Source: Syngnathus acus (Eukaryota; Chordata; Actinopteri; Syngnathiformes; Syngnathidae). From it: DNA of 64,000 nucleotides. The translations under genes were made by a program, and so were the position numbers. The notes below the pieces were generated by a model. That model did not search any database. It was given only the letters and a program-made list of their open reading frames with translations, and was not told where the DNA came from. Below, one piece after another: positions 20,906 through 32,554 of this stretch (the first letter of the stretch is position 1; each line of letters begins with the position of its first letter). Location: positions 17,298,067 through 17,362,066 of the forward strand of contig NC_051087.1 of assembly GCF_901709675.1 (NCBI RefSeq), written 5' to 3'.

Positions 20906-23729
20906 GTATCTCTATTGTTTCTTGTTTGGTGCGGTCCCATAGGCTGATGTTGCTGATGCGGTTGGGCCAGAAGATCCTGAGGATGCGTCTTAGGCAGTGG
21001 TTTGTGAAGGTTTGCAGTTTAGCGGTGGTGTGTTTTGTGGTCCTCCATGTTTCTGATCCATATAGCAGCACTGTTTTGACGTTGGAGTTGAAGATTTTGA
21101 GTTTAGTATTGAGTGAAATGGTTTTGGTTTTCCAGATCTTATCTAATATGTTGAATGCTGTTCTTGCTTTCCCTATTCTTGCTTTCACATCTTCCTCCGT
21201 TCCACCGTCCACTGCAATTACACTTCCTAGGTATGTGAATTTGTGTACCTCTTCCAGTGGGCAGCCCCTGAGGTTGATGGGGTTTGTGTTTTTGCTGTTT
21301 ACTCGCATTACTTTGGTTTTTGCTCCGTTTATTTTTAGTCCCAGTCCTGCTGCTGTTTTTTCGAGTAGTTGAGTTTTCTCCTGTATTTGTTGGTGACTGT
21401 GTGAAAGTAGAGCAATATCGTCAGCAAAGTCCAGGTCTTCTAGTTGTTCTGTCAGAGTCCATTGGATGCCTGTCTTTTTATTGTGGGTAGTTTGTTTCAT
21501 GATCCAGTCAATGCATAGGAGGAATAGAAAGGGGGAAAGCAGACATCCCTGTTTCACCCCAGTGAGCACGGTGAACGTTTTCTGTGTTGATCCCTGGTGC
21601 AGCACTTGACACTGCATGTCCTGATATAAGCTTTTGATGATGTTGATGAACTTATGGGGTATTCCGTAATGTGCCATTAAGCTCCATAATAGCTTCCGGT
21701 CTACGCTGTCAAAGGCCTTTTCGAAGTCTATGAAATTTACGTAAGCCGGGTTGTTCCATTCTTTCGATTGTTCTATAATGATCCTAAGGGTAGCAATTTC
21801 GTCAATGCATGATCTTCCATTTCTGAAACCAGCTTGATTTTCTCTGAGCTCCTCATCAACCCCTTTCCGTAGTCTTTCTAAGATGATGCGGCTTAGCACT
21901 TTGCTTGGTGCTGATAGCATCATGATGCCTCTGTAGTTGTTGCAATCTGTAAGGTCTCCTTTTTGGGGGATGACAGCAATAAGTCCATCTTTCCAGTCTG
22001 CTGGTATGTTTTCTCCCTCTTCCCATATTTTCCTGATGAGTGTGTGGAGCATAGTGGTTGTAGTTTCAACATCCGCCTGTAGGGCCTCTGCTGGGATTTC
22101 ATCTGGCCCTGCGGCTTTGCCACGTCGGAGCATCATGATCGCCCTCTTTACCTCAGATCTTGTTGGGGGGGCGCAATTGATTTTGAGTTGATGTGCTGCT
22201 GGTGGGATCTCTATTACTTGGTCGGGCGGTGGTTTATTCAACAGCTCGCTGAAATGCTCTGTCCACCTTTGTTGTTGTTCCTCCTTTGTGGTGAGGCGAC
22301 GTCCCTCTTTATTCCGGATTTGTGTGTTGTTCTGTCTGAACTTCCCCGCTAGTTTCCTGGTGGTCATGTAGAGTTCCTTGAGATTGTTTTGTGCTGCTGC
22401 TTCCTGTGCTTCTTTAGCCAGTGCCTCAATGAAATTTTTCTTGTCCCGTTTGGCACTTTTCCTTACTTCCTTGTTTGCTTCCTCGTAGTCCTTGTGGGCT
22501 GCGGCCTTTCTCGCTCGTGTCTTGCATTTGTTTAGTGTGTCCTTTTTGGCCCTCCTTTCTTCTATTTTTTTCCAGGTTTCTGTTGACAGCCAAGGTTTAT
22601 GGTTTGTTGTCTTTTTCCCTAAAACTTCCAGACAGGTCTCCTTCCATACACTTTTCAGGCTGTTCCAGTACTCCTTCACTGGTTGTTCTTGCAGGGCTTG
22701 AAACCTGTTCTGAAGGGTGATTTTATACAGCTCAGTTGTTCCAATGTCCTGGAAGAGCTGGATGTTGTACTTTGTTCTGTTCCCAGCAGGGGTATTGCGG
22801 CGCTTTAGCTTGAGTTGGAGTTTTGCAGCCAGTAGGTGGTGGTCTGATCCAGCGTCTGCCCCCCTCTTTACTCTCACATCCAGGAGAGACCGTCTGAACT
22901 TCCGGTTGATGCATATGTGGTCAATCTGATTTTCGGTAGTGTGGTCGGGAGATATCCAGGTGGCTTTATGAATGTGTTTATGGGGGAATATGGTGCCTCC
23001 TATGACCAGGTTGGTGTCAGCACATATGTCTGAAAATCTTTCCCCATTTTCGTTCATGGTGCCAAGTCCATGTCTTCCCATGGCCAGTTCGTATCCATTG
23101 TTGTTGTTTCCCACCTTGGCATTCATGTCGCCCATGAGTAAGGTTAGGTGATTTTCCTTCCTGGACTGGAGTAGATGTTGTAGTTGGTTATAGAAATTAT
23201 CCTTCATTTCCTCCTCTGCATTGTTGGTAGGTGCATAGCACTGTATGATTTGAAGGTTGATTCTTTTATGGGTAGTTTGAAATCTTGCAGTGATAATTCT
23301 TGAGCTGATGGGCTCCCAACTGATGAGGGCCTGTTGTGCTTCCTTGGAGAGCATGAGTGCCACTCCTTCTGTGTGTGGTGCTGCTTCCTCTGCATGTCCA
23401 GAGTAGAGAATGCACTCACCACTGGCTAGTTTGACTTCACCTGTCTGGGTCCATCTGGTTTCGCACAGGCCAAGAATGGAAACCTTGTATCTTCTCATCT
23501 CTCCAGCAATGACTGTTGTTTTCCCTGCTGCGAACATGGTCCTGATGTTCCAGGTTGCGATGTTGGTCGGTCTCCTAGGGGATAGCAGATTCCACCGCAC
23601 CCTCTCCAATTGGTTTTCAGCATGCGGCTTCATTTCCTCTTCAGCTTGTATGCTTGAAGAGTCTACATCTCCTAGGTTGTGGGGTTTCTTTTTCTTCATC
23701 AATGTTTCTGTAATCGTTTTTAAATCCAC
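20906..23729 (-). pseudogene. LINE endonuclease-reverse transcriptase, main part
   Basis: The frame from MDLKTITETLM runs about 940 codons without a stop until the SINE. The frame is open a little further upstream (GPITRVVDLKTI), so the true start is uncertain. Domain order: APE endonuclease (NIATWNIRTM, ILGLCETRW, LLMGDMNAKVG, GSDHHLLAAKL); RT with GKAAGPDEIP, NYRGIMMLS, GFRNGRSCIDE, GVKQGCLLSP and the catalytic DFADDIALLS; then the thumb-like region up to NISLWDRTKQETIEI. Codons after that come from SINE, hAT and GT repeat. The protein would nick target DNA and reverse transcribe its RNA, but here it lacks its C-terminal block. Confidence 0.88.
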
Positions 23730-24662
23730 TACACGGGTGATTGGCCCATGAGCTTTACCATTGCCCTATTTGCCAGCTTGACATGTTACCACCTCTCACG
23801 ACGGGGACGTTAGGGTTGAATTTTGAGAGGTACAGGCCCATATAACGATATATAAATTAGATATCAAATAACTATTACGTATATAAGCAATAGTATTATC
23901 AAGCCATCTGTGTACTCTATATCATTAAATCCATCAATCAAATTCCTCGTCCTTCGTCAACAACGCCGCGCGTGCGCCCTGACGTCAGCCTCGTCATTAT
24001 TCCACAGATCTACTATATAACTATATTGTAGTGTTAACAAAGTTCAAGGAAAGACGTGGGTTTGGTAAACGGCTCTTTATGTAACAAAACAAACTTCCAG
24101 GCGTGTGGCGGCGTGGACTTCCAGCCACGGAAGTGGAAGAGAGCTCGGTAGAGTAGGACCGGGCGTGCGTAAAAGCCATGACCGAGCCCCATCCACCGTC
24201 CCCGGACAGCCACCCAGTCGAGCGCCGGCCCCCGACTTCAATCCACGGAGGTGAAAGAGAGCTCCGGAGAGTAGGACCGGGTGTGGGTAAAAGCCATAAT
24301 AGTTTTTCAAACCTTCTGTGTCACTCCAAATCCTTAAATCCTTCAAACTCTTCGTCCGCCGTGTCACTTAGAAACAAAGCCGCTAATGATGCCGGTAGTA
24401 CGTGGGGCCCTTCGTCATCTTCGTCATCCCGTGATCAATCTTTGTCCTTTATGTAAACAACCGCCGCGCCACGCCGCGCTGCTGACGTCACTTGAAATTC
24501 AAATTACAGTAATCCCTTGCTACATCGCGGTTCGTTTATCGCGGTTTCACTTTTTTTTTTTTGGAAAATGTTTGAAAAAAAACACATAAGTCGCTCCTTA
24601 TTATAAGTCGCCCCCCCACCCGAACTATGATAAAAACCGCGACTTATAGTCCGAAAATTACG

Positions 24663-24708
<46 letters not shown>

Positions 24709-24710
<2 letters not shown>

Positions 24711-25720
24711 GTGCCTTGCGAAAGTATTCGGCCCCCTTGAACCTTTCAACATTTCGCGACATTTCAGGCTTCAAACATAAAGATATAAAAGTTTAATTTT
24801 TTGTCAAGAATCAACAACAAGTGGGACACAATCGTGAAGTGGAACAAAATTTATTGGATAATTTAAACTTTTTTAACAAATAAAAAACTGAAAAGTGGGG
24901 CGTGCAATATTATTCGGCCCCCTTGCGCTAATACTTTGTAGCGCCACCTTTTGCTGCAATTACAGCTGCAAGTCGCTTGGGGTATGTCTCTATCAGTTTT
25001 GCACATCGAGTGACTGGAATTCTAGCCCATTCTTCCTTGCAAAACAGCTCGAGCTCAGTGAGGTTGGATGGAGAGCGTTTGTGAACAGCAGTCTTCAGCT
25101 CTTTCCACAGATTCTCGATTGGATTCAGGTCTGGACTTTGACTTGGCCATTCCAACACCTGGATACGTCTATTTGTGAACCATTCCATTGTAGATTTGGC
25201 TTTATGTTTTGGATCATTGTCCTGTTGGAAGATAAATCTCCGTCCCAGTCTCAGGTCTTTTGCAGACTCCAACAGGTTTTCTTCCAGAATGGTCCTGTAT
25301 TTGGCTCCATCCATCTTCCCATCAATTTTAGCCATCTTCCCTGTCCCTGCGGAAGAAAAGCAGGCCCAAACCATGATGCTGCCACCACCATGTTTGACAG
25401 TGGGGATGGTGTGTTCAGGGTGATGAGCTGTGTTGCTTTTACGCCAAACATATCGTTTTGCATTGTGGCCAAAAAGTTCGATTTTGGTTTCATCTGACCA
25501 GAGCACCTTCTTCCACGTTTGGTGTGTCTCCCAGGTGGCTTGTGGCAAACTTTAAACGAGACTTTTTATGGATATCTTTGAGAAATGGCTTTCTTCTTGC
25601 CACTCTTCCATAAAGGCCAGATTTGTGCAGTGCACGACTGATTGTTGTCCTATGGACAGACTCTCCCACCTCAGCTGTAGTTATCCGCAGTTCATCCAGA
25701 GTGATCATGTTGTGTGATTT
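24709..25720 (-). mobile_element. Tc1-like transposon, one end intact
   Basis: A terminal repeat CAGTGCCTTGCGAAAGTATT starts right after a TA tract, the obligate Tc1/mariner target. The element is cut at about 25720, where a Rex3 fragment begins, so the second terminal repeat and the transposase N-terminus are missing. Confidence 0.85.
24928..25708 (-). pseudogene. Tc1-like transposase, N-truncated, one frameshift
   Basis: The catalytic triad is complete: LWSDETKIELFG, FIFQQDNDPKH, and SPDLNPIENLWKELK, a DD34E arrangement. The protein ends naturally in AKGGATKY. A frameshift lies near 25540, joining the upstream frame (TISRALHKSGLYGRVARRKP, the second helix-turn-helix and linker). The first DNA-binding helix is absent. 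It differs in sequence from the Tc1 at 7990-8811, so two Tc1 families are present. Confidence 0.9.
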
Positions 25721-25734
25721 ATGTTCTGATTAGG

Positions 25735-26109
25735 GGGGCCATTCCTCCCAATGACGCCCTTCCAGGTCTCACTCTCATTGCCCACGTGAGCAGTGAAGTC
25801 ACCCAGCAGAACGATGGAGTCCCCAGAAGGATCGCTCTCCAGCACTTCCTCCAAGGACAAGTACTTTGGTGCGTTTGGTGCATAGACACAAACAGTCAGG
25901 ACCCGTCACCCCCAACCGAAGGCGGAGGGAGGCTACCTTCTTGTTCACCGGGGTGAACCCCAATGTTTAGGCACCAAGCCGGGGGGCAATAAGTATGCCC
26001 ACACCTGCTCGGCCCCTGTCACCGTGGGCAACTCCAGATGGAAGAGAGTCCAGCCCCTCTCAAGAGGGCTTGTACCAGAACCCAAACTGTGTGTGGAGGC
26101 AAGTCCAAC
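25735..26109 (-). pseudogene. Rex3 fragment, endonuclease part
   Basis: The sequence from GGGGGGCCATTCCTCCC to GGAGGCAAGTCCAAC matches the 5' coding part of the Rex3 copies at 15690-15881 and 47400-47790. The frame is broken by several indels. It is followed directly by Rex3 3' coding sequence, the reverse of the natural order. Confidence 0.85.
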
Positions 26110-26815
26110 TCGTGAACAAGACCCCAAGATACTTGAACTCCTCCACTTGGGGCAGGATCTCATCCCCAATCCGGAGAGGGCATTCCACCTTTTTCCGACT
26201 GAGGACCATGGACTCAGATTTGGAGGTGCTGACCCTTATCCCGACCGCTTCACACTCGGCTGCAAACCGCTCCAGTGAGAGCTGGAGATCATGGCTTGAA
26301 GAAGCCAACAGTATCACGTCGTCTGCAAAAAGCAGAGATGCAATGCTGAGGTCCCTAAACCGGACACCTTCAAGGCCTCGGCTGCGCCTACAAATTATGT
26401 CCATAAAAGTGCTGAACAGAATCGGTGACAAATGGCAGCCTTGGCAGAGTCCACCCTCACTGGGAACGAATCTGACTTATTGCCGGAAATGTGGACCAAA
26501 CTCTGGCATCGATGATACAGGGACCGAACTGCCCTATCAGTTGGTTTGGCACCCCGTACTCCCGAAGCACCCTCCACAGAACTTCCAAAGGGACGCAGTC
26601 AAGCGCCTTCTCCAACTTCACAAAACACATGTAGACTGGATGAGCGAACTCCCATGCACCCTCGAGGATCCTGTATAGAGCTGGTCCACTGTTCCATGGC
26701 CAGGACAAAAAACACACTGCTCCTCCTGAATCCGAGATTCGACCTCCCGACGGACCCTCCTCTCCAGCACCCCTGAATAGACCTTACCAGGGAGGCTGAG
26801 GAGTGTGATTCCCCT
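26110..26815 (-). pseudogene. Rex3 fragment, RT part
   Basis: Matches 13838-14530 of the better Rex3 copy. On the minus strand it encodes VPLEVLWRVLREYG, then after a frameshift SPILFSTFMDII, LLFADDVILLASS and [15 protein letters not shown]. The catalytic FADD is present but the frame is broken. Both ends are truncated. Confidence 0.88.
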
Positions 26816-26816
26816 G

Positions 26817-27204
26817 TCTCTTTAGGTTGAAATGCTTAAACAAGGCAACCCTAACCCTAACCGTCTCTTTACAAATTAGACAAACACAATTGCCTTGATT
26901 TTCAGTGAAGAAGTATTGTAATTCCCATCTCTCTTGAAAGCGATGGCCCTCAATGTTAACTTTCCTCATTTTCTTTGCAGTCGGCAAGGCAGAAAAGAGC
27001 AGAGAGGGATTCGCGGCACGGATGCAGACTGATATTATTAAAGTGGTGCTGTCACCTTTTGCTAAAAAGAGGAATTATAGTTTCAAGTTTCATGATTTTT
27101 TTTATTCAGTTTAACAGTGCAGGCGGGCCATAAATAATACATTATAAGACCGAAGCTGCGGGCCGTATGAAATTTGCCCCCGGGCCGGACTTTGGACATG
27201 CCTG
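26817..27204 (-). mobile_element. hAT element, copy 2 (partial)
   Basis: Collinear with 6520-6890 of copy 1: the minus strand encodes ERWELQYFFTENQGNCVCLI and ends at GGACATGCCTG. Relative to copy 1 it has 12 extra bases, CCTAACCCTAAC, near 26850. The other half is missing where it joins the Rex3 fragment. Confidence 0.75.
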
Positions 27205-28020
27205 CCCTACACCATCAGCCACTCCCCTGCTGTCAGCTTTTGATAACAGTGACGTACTGGCGGCCGTGGTGCGTTTACGGACTGACGGAAATCCCAACAT
27301 TTATAGTGGATATTTATAGAGCTAGTCTAAAACAGTAAACACAGCCATGTTCATTCTTTTGGCTTTTAATGACAGAAACTTTCAACAGTTTATTCCTTAC
27401 ACTGTCTATAATTATCACTTTTATTAGAAAAAAGAAATACAATCTAAATAAAAATATTGACTTACTTTTTATTTAATTATTCAACTATTCAACTTGTTAT
27501 GGCGGATTTCTTCTGTTTTTCATTTGTTTCCCCTGAGAAACAAGAAACACAGATCTTAAAAAATACCCTCCTCCGAAGATTTAATAGTGATCTCACTTTG
27601 CTTTAATACAGTTCTCAACTTTGTCTTGAACTTATTTCTCTTTTTTGTCTCAATAAAAAGAATTGAGAGTTCCTAAAATATTCACGTTCCAGGCTAGTTT
27701 GTATCATAAATGCACGAACCAGGTTTTTTTTTCTCTTGTTAGTTTTCTCATCTTATTTTAATAAATATTGATAGATAATTTACAAGTATGAGTCCTTTAA
27801 GCCTTGTTTCTAGTGTGTTTAGCGGGCTTTTATTTTGAAGTCTGAGAAGAGAAAACCTGGCACACTTGAGCAAAAATGGACTGCCCTTTAAAAAAAAACG
27901 TTCATTGGCCGCAGTTCACAAAATCATTCACGAAGCAAAAATGCGCTACGCTCAATTACGTTCGTCCAAAATATGAACAAGTTCATGAACTTCCGTTCGT
28001 TGAACGCGTTAGACTGTATA
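27205..28020. other. Unassigned sequence
   Basis: AT-rich, without convincing coding potential. Around 27890-28005 there are GTTCATGAAC-like palindromes (AACAAGTTCATGAACTTCCG) that resemble the end of a further hAT, but I cannot define boundaries. Confidence 0.4.
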
Positions 28021-28028
28021 CTGTACAG

Positions 28029-29381
28029 CAGGGCTGTGGACTCGGTCAGATTTTTTGCACCGAGTCCGAGTCCGGCCTCTTGACCACGTGTCCGAGTCCG
28101 AGTCCGGCTGTCCATTTTTTTCTGTTAATTCATGTGACTGCTTAGTCTTTATTCAAGGCTAATTTAGATCAAAATCTAAATAATTACAACAGTTTTGTGA
28201 TGGCTTTGTCTTTATTAAACATATAAACGAATACAATAAACAGATACTTTCAAGTTTTAATCACCATACACATTTATCGAAACGCAAATAATTAGTGACG
28301 ACCCCACAACTATCGAAACACATCAATGATATAAGCTGGGTGACATAATCGTCCTTGACATTGGTACATAATGTAAACATTAGCCTAAGTGCAACTCAAC
28401 GTGGCCGCATTGATCGTAACTTACGCTCCGTTTCCCCCCCAAATCTAGAGGCAAAACTTTGTTCTCTCGCTACTCCCGGGTTCTTCCATCTTGGCTGCGC
28501 GCGGGGCATTGTGGGTCTTGTACGTGCACGCACGCAGGCAGGCAGGCGCGGGCGCGCACGCAACAACTAAATTTGTCTTCATAACAAGCAAGCAGGGCTG
28601 TGGACAGTATTCCTACGCGCATTCTCAGCAGCATGATGAAAATAAAATTCAATAACGTCACTGAGGCATATTTTAACGAACTCCACTTCATTGTATGGCT
28701 TTTTAGCCCGTGCAATGTTCCAAGCCAGTTGAAACAATGCAAGTGTGACAGTCTCTGAGTGCTTCGTAATTTTTTTGAAAAACTGTACCTATTTTTCTGC
28801 CTGACTTTTCAAAGTCTCCAAACTTGTGCTTGCGAAATTCAGTCCCTTTTGCAAAGTCCTTATCGATATTGGCATGAAGTGAGCTGAAGTGGTGCTGACC
28901 ATTTGAAGCTTTTAAATGCGCCAATGACGTCCGACATATCAGGCAGAATGGCTTGCCATAGCGTTCAACAAAAAAACAACTTTAACTCTGTTAAAAACAT
29001 CCTGTGTTCATCGTCATATATTCGCTTAGCTGTGCATTTTTTCCTTGCCATTTTGGCAAGCGTCTTGTCAGCTTTTCTGGACCTAATGGGCCCCCGTAGT
29101 CACAGTCGCCATTCATTAAAAATCCAGCAAAACCAATCGCTCTGTTTGTCCCTCCTCCTTTGCGGGATTTCCCCTCACGCGCATGCGCGTTTGACCAAAA
29201 ACCATATTGAACTCAAGCGAAGCAAATACGCACGAAAAATAAACACAAATGTTGATATGAACGTATTTTTTTTATTGTCGGACTCGGTGGACTCGGCCAA
29301 AATCAGCACCGAGTCCGAGTCCGGCAAAAAATGACCGGGTCCGGCCGAGTCCGAGTCCCCGAGTCCGAGTCCGCAGCCCTG
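28029..29381 (-). mobile_element. Non-autonomous hAT, ends CAGGGCTGTGGACTCGG / GTCCGCAGCCCTG
   Basis: An exact 8-bp duplication CTGTACAG (28021-28028 and 29382-29389) bounds the 1,353-bp element. Both ends carry GAGTCC/GGACTC repeats. The interior 28640-29268 is the reverse complement of the interior of the hAT at 19983-20887, including the transposase start region, with about 200 bp (28730-28940) that the other copy lacks. A second CAGGGCTGTGGA at 28593 inside suggests an earlier rearrangement. No complete frame. Confidence 0.88.
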
Positions 29382-29674
29382 CTGTACAGGCATGTATAGT
29401 CTGCACTCTTCTGGAATGAATAGCTTCCATGACCAGCAATAATTAGATATGTACTGTTGGATTTTGGTCCACAATTTAGGGAGCGCGCTATCTGCGCCTC
29501 ACGGCAAAAGCCATTGCCAATCACCTGTTATCCAATTCACTCACTGCGTGCTCGTTTAATTTCTTCAGATTTAGGAAAATGCAAAGACACTGAAGCAGAA
29601 ATTAGACTTACACAGGTTGGTTGAGTTCAATCATAATTCTTGTTAAGAAAGCTCTGTTTTCAGGAAAGTACAAT

Positions 29675-30588
29675 ACAGCGCTGGGCCCTTCAAGAGCAGA
29701 AAGTCTCCATTCAGAAAAAGGCAACGTTCAAGGTTCTTTGGTCTGCTTATATTCAGTTGCTCATGCCGGTGTGGGGCGCGTTTGATGGGTGATGAGTCGT
29801 TGGGGTGGGGCGAGTTCGCAGTAGAGTTTGATTCCATCGGAGTGGGTGCTGGTATGGACGATTCGGTGTGTGTGTGGGGGCTGCCGTCTTCCATCCTGTC
29901 TTTCGGCCTTGGGGATCATCTTTGGCCGAGTCCTTGGCTGTCTCCTTCTGGCACCAGCTGGTTTTATCTCCAAGTGACCTTCCTGTAAACATTCTGCTCC
30001 ATTCCTTGCACATATACTGTCGTACCTCATTCTTTCACTTTTGTCATTTTGTACGAATTTATGTGAGCTTTTTGGCTGTAACATCATTAATCCATGTCTT
30101 TGCTCACATCATTATATTCTTAGTTTAATCATGTTTCCCACCATATCTTTTCTGTTAGGCAAAACATTTCCCTCTGTGCAGAGCGTTCAGTAGTAATCGA
30201 AAAGCTGGCGTCCCGCATTAGGCGACATATGACGTTTAGTCAAAACACAAGATATAATCAAGTACTGAACGGTCAAGACGACTCTGGCCGTGTCCATGAT
30301 TTAGAGAACAAACATCAGGCATGCATTACACAGTTCCTTAAGGGTCATTAAGCTATTTAAGCAACATATCAAAAGACATTTATGTTGCAGTGCACAGAAA
30401 TACATATTGAATCATGAAGTTGTAGCAACCTCTGTTATTATCTTATATCAAAGAATGTGTAGTTATGTCTGCTTTATTTGTTGATTCCATGAATATACTT
30501 GTCTGCTTATATACTTTATCCAAAGAGATGTGAGCGTATCTGTTATTGTGGCTAGGCGGGTTTTGTGTCTTTTGACCCTATTCCTTCA
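29675..30588. repeat. Dispersed 0.9-kb repeat, copy 2
   Basis: Collinear with 1-890 from about 29746. GTACAAT occurs at 29668-29674 and again at 30589-30595, a possible 7-bp target duplication that would define the whole unit as 29675-30588. On the minus strand there is a frame ending near 29761 with basic and proline-rich sequence but no domain I recognise. Confidence 0.7.
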
Positions 30589-30641
30589 GTACAATGTTAA
30601 GTTCATCTAAAATGAAGGAAAAAATGAAATAAAAAAAAAAA

Positions 30642-30862
30642 GGTGTCAATAGGTTGCATGACCTGGAAGCTGTTGAGAAAAAAAATGCTCAAATTTACAG
30701 AAATAAAATAATTAAAAAATAGTGGGGTGTTAAAATACAAAAGAGGTGGAGTATGTCAACCAGCCAACTCGGCAATATGTTCCAGCAGTGATTTGGGGTC
30801 AATGGGTCACATGACCTGGAAGCTATAGAGAGAAAAATGCACAGGAAATAAAATAATTAAAG
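30642..30862 (+). repeat. Two direct repeats of about 70 bp
   Basis: GGTGTCAATAGGTTGCATGA... at 30642 and GGGGTCAATGGGTCACATGA... at 30795 both continue CCTGGAAGCT and end ATAAAATAATTAAA. Similarity is about 80 percent. Confidence 0.65.
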
Positions 30863-30981
30863 TTCAGTTACTAGGCCAACTTATTTACCTTGTGTTAATG
30901 TTGGCCCGTAATTAGCTCGTAGAATGCTCATATCTGAAGCTAGTTTCATAGACAAACATTTGCCATTTGCTAGTGCAACTA

Positions 30982-31549
30982 CCGTATTTATTCTAATTAT
31001 CGCCCGTATTCTAATAATCGCCCAGTGTGTGTTAGCAATGACATAAATAAAAAACATTGATTCCTCTAATTATCGCCCATGCTGCTAAAAATTCCCCCCA
31101 AAACTTACGTTTTCCTCCGCGACCGCATGCCGACGTCATTGCGCAAGTTTAAATATGACTGATTTGACAGCACGTCGAATGTCCCTTCTAAATTGTTTTT
31201 CTCCATAAACTATGATACAATTACACTCGTCACTCCGCGACAATATCCTCACACAATTACGTTATCGGGGCGTGCTCTCGAACAAGACGATCGCGATAAC
31301 ATGACGTGCGCAACATGTGATGTGCGACGGTAACGTGTCGCATCGATGGAGCGTCAATTGACGCACCCCGCTGTTAGCTGTAGATCAGAACAGCCGCTGT
31401 TCTAGTGTTAAGAACACCAGTGAGATGCAGGTATTGCATACTACATAAGGAAATATACATATTATCGCCCATTTCAATGCCCCTTGGCGATCGGACAAAA
31501 AGTGTTCTCTATTAATCATCGCCCTGGGCGATAATTAGAATAAATACGG
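30982..31549. mobile_element. TA-target MITE with CCGTATTTATTCTAATTATC ends, copy 1
   Basis: Perfect inverted ends (CCGTATTTATTCTAATTATC and GATAATTAGAATAAATACGG) are bordered by TA on both sides. It is 568 bp with no coding capacity. The CCGTA..start and TA target resemble the pogo-like family above. Copy 2, inverted, is at 37763-38374. Confidence 0.88.
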
Positions 31550-32554
31550 TATATTTTGTGACAACTGTTTTTTGTGTCAAGCATAGAATTTGGGACACTT
31601 ACCAAGGAGCTAATCGTTCCTCCTTCCTTGAAAGTCAGATTGAGGTAATTTATGACATTTATTACATTAATATTTATTATTATTTATTAAATTATTCCTT
31701 ACATTATTATGATATTTACATGAATCATATTTAGCATGTAATGGCCTGTTTATTTAAATTTATAGTAATTTATGGAGGGATGTTTTGTATGAGTTATATT
31801 GTGGTATATCAATTGCAATTGCATTTACATTTACTGTTCTAAAAAAAAAGGGGGGGGGAGGGGGCGCTCTGAAGTAGCGTCACCCACGGATGAATTCAGT
31901 GAAGAACCGCCATGACAAAACCACATTAGACAGAAAGTCATGTAGGATCGAAGCGAGTAAAATCAAGATATAGGTGTATGGATAATGCACATCAATTCTG
32001 TCACTAGCCTATTTCTGCCCACCACTTGCATTTTTAGAGTACACACCGCCTTGCACAGTGCACACAGTGCACACGCAAAGTCATCTGATTTGCTCCTTGA
32101 TTAAGTAACATTTGTCCGAATTTTTGGCACGAGTGCTATCGGATCATCACTGGAGCTTTATGGTCCGATTTACATACCCAGTGCAGCCGATACTCACCAG
32201 AATAATTTACTGAAATTATATACATTTTTACACTGTATTAAGTCCATTTCAGTCTGTTAATGTTAACTGTTTCAAACAAACATTAATAGATGTGATGCTC
32301 AGCCTAATATTTAAATAATTAACCCGTGCCATTTTCCCAAGATCAGTTCATGGAAAGCTGTGATGAATGCAGTGATGTCATATTTGACCACTTTTAACTG
32401 AGTTTTTCTAACTTTAATATGCTAAAGTTACCAATACTATATGTTTATGTATATGTGGCCTCATTGAAAAAAGTTTGGACACCCCTGATATAGGCACCAT
32501 GATCTAGCACTCATTTGGTTTTAAAAAGTATGATTTTGCATGTTTGTCTGTGAG

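Larger units (their letters stand above)
19408..23831 (-). mobile_element. APE-type LINE, nearly full length
   Basis: A 13-bp duplication ACAGGCCCATATA at 19395-19407 and 23832-23844 bounds the element. On the minus strand it has about 100 bp of leader, a long endonuclease-RT frame and a 3' end with a short GTA/TAG repeat tail. It interrupts pogo-like element C and is itself interrupted by a SINE near its C-terminal coding end. It resembles the RTE-related group but is clearly distinct from Rex3; I do not assign a family. Confidence 0.88.
18851..24663. mobile_element. Pogo-like TA-target element C, split by a LINE
   Basis: The left end is CCGTAATTTTCGG at 18851 and the right end CCGAAAATTACGG at 24663, both next to TA tracts. 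A LINE with a 13-bp target duplication (19408-23831) sits in its body. Without the LINE it is about 1.4 kb. Its right part, 24010-24660, is the inverse of 54180-54850 and includes the acidic-tail coding remnant. Confidence 0.75.

Noticed and set aside
20652-20906. C-terminal HTHTHT and following residues of the LINE frame
   Set aside because: Accidental read-through into SINE head, hAT and GT repeat; the real C-terminus is at 19416-19675.
24895-25497. 200-codon plus-strand frame over the second Tc1
   Set aside because: Opposite-strand shadow of the transposase.
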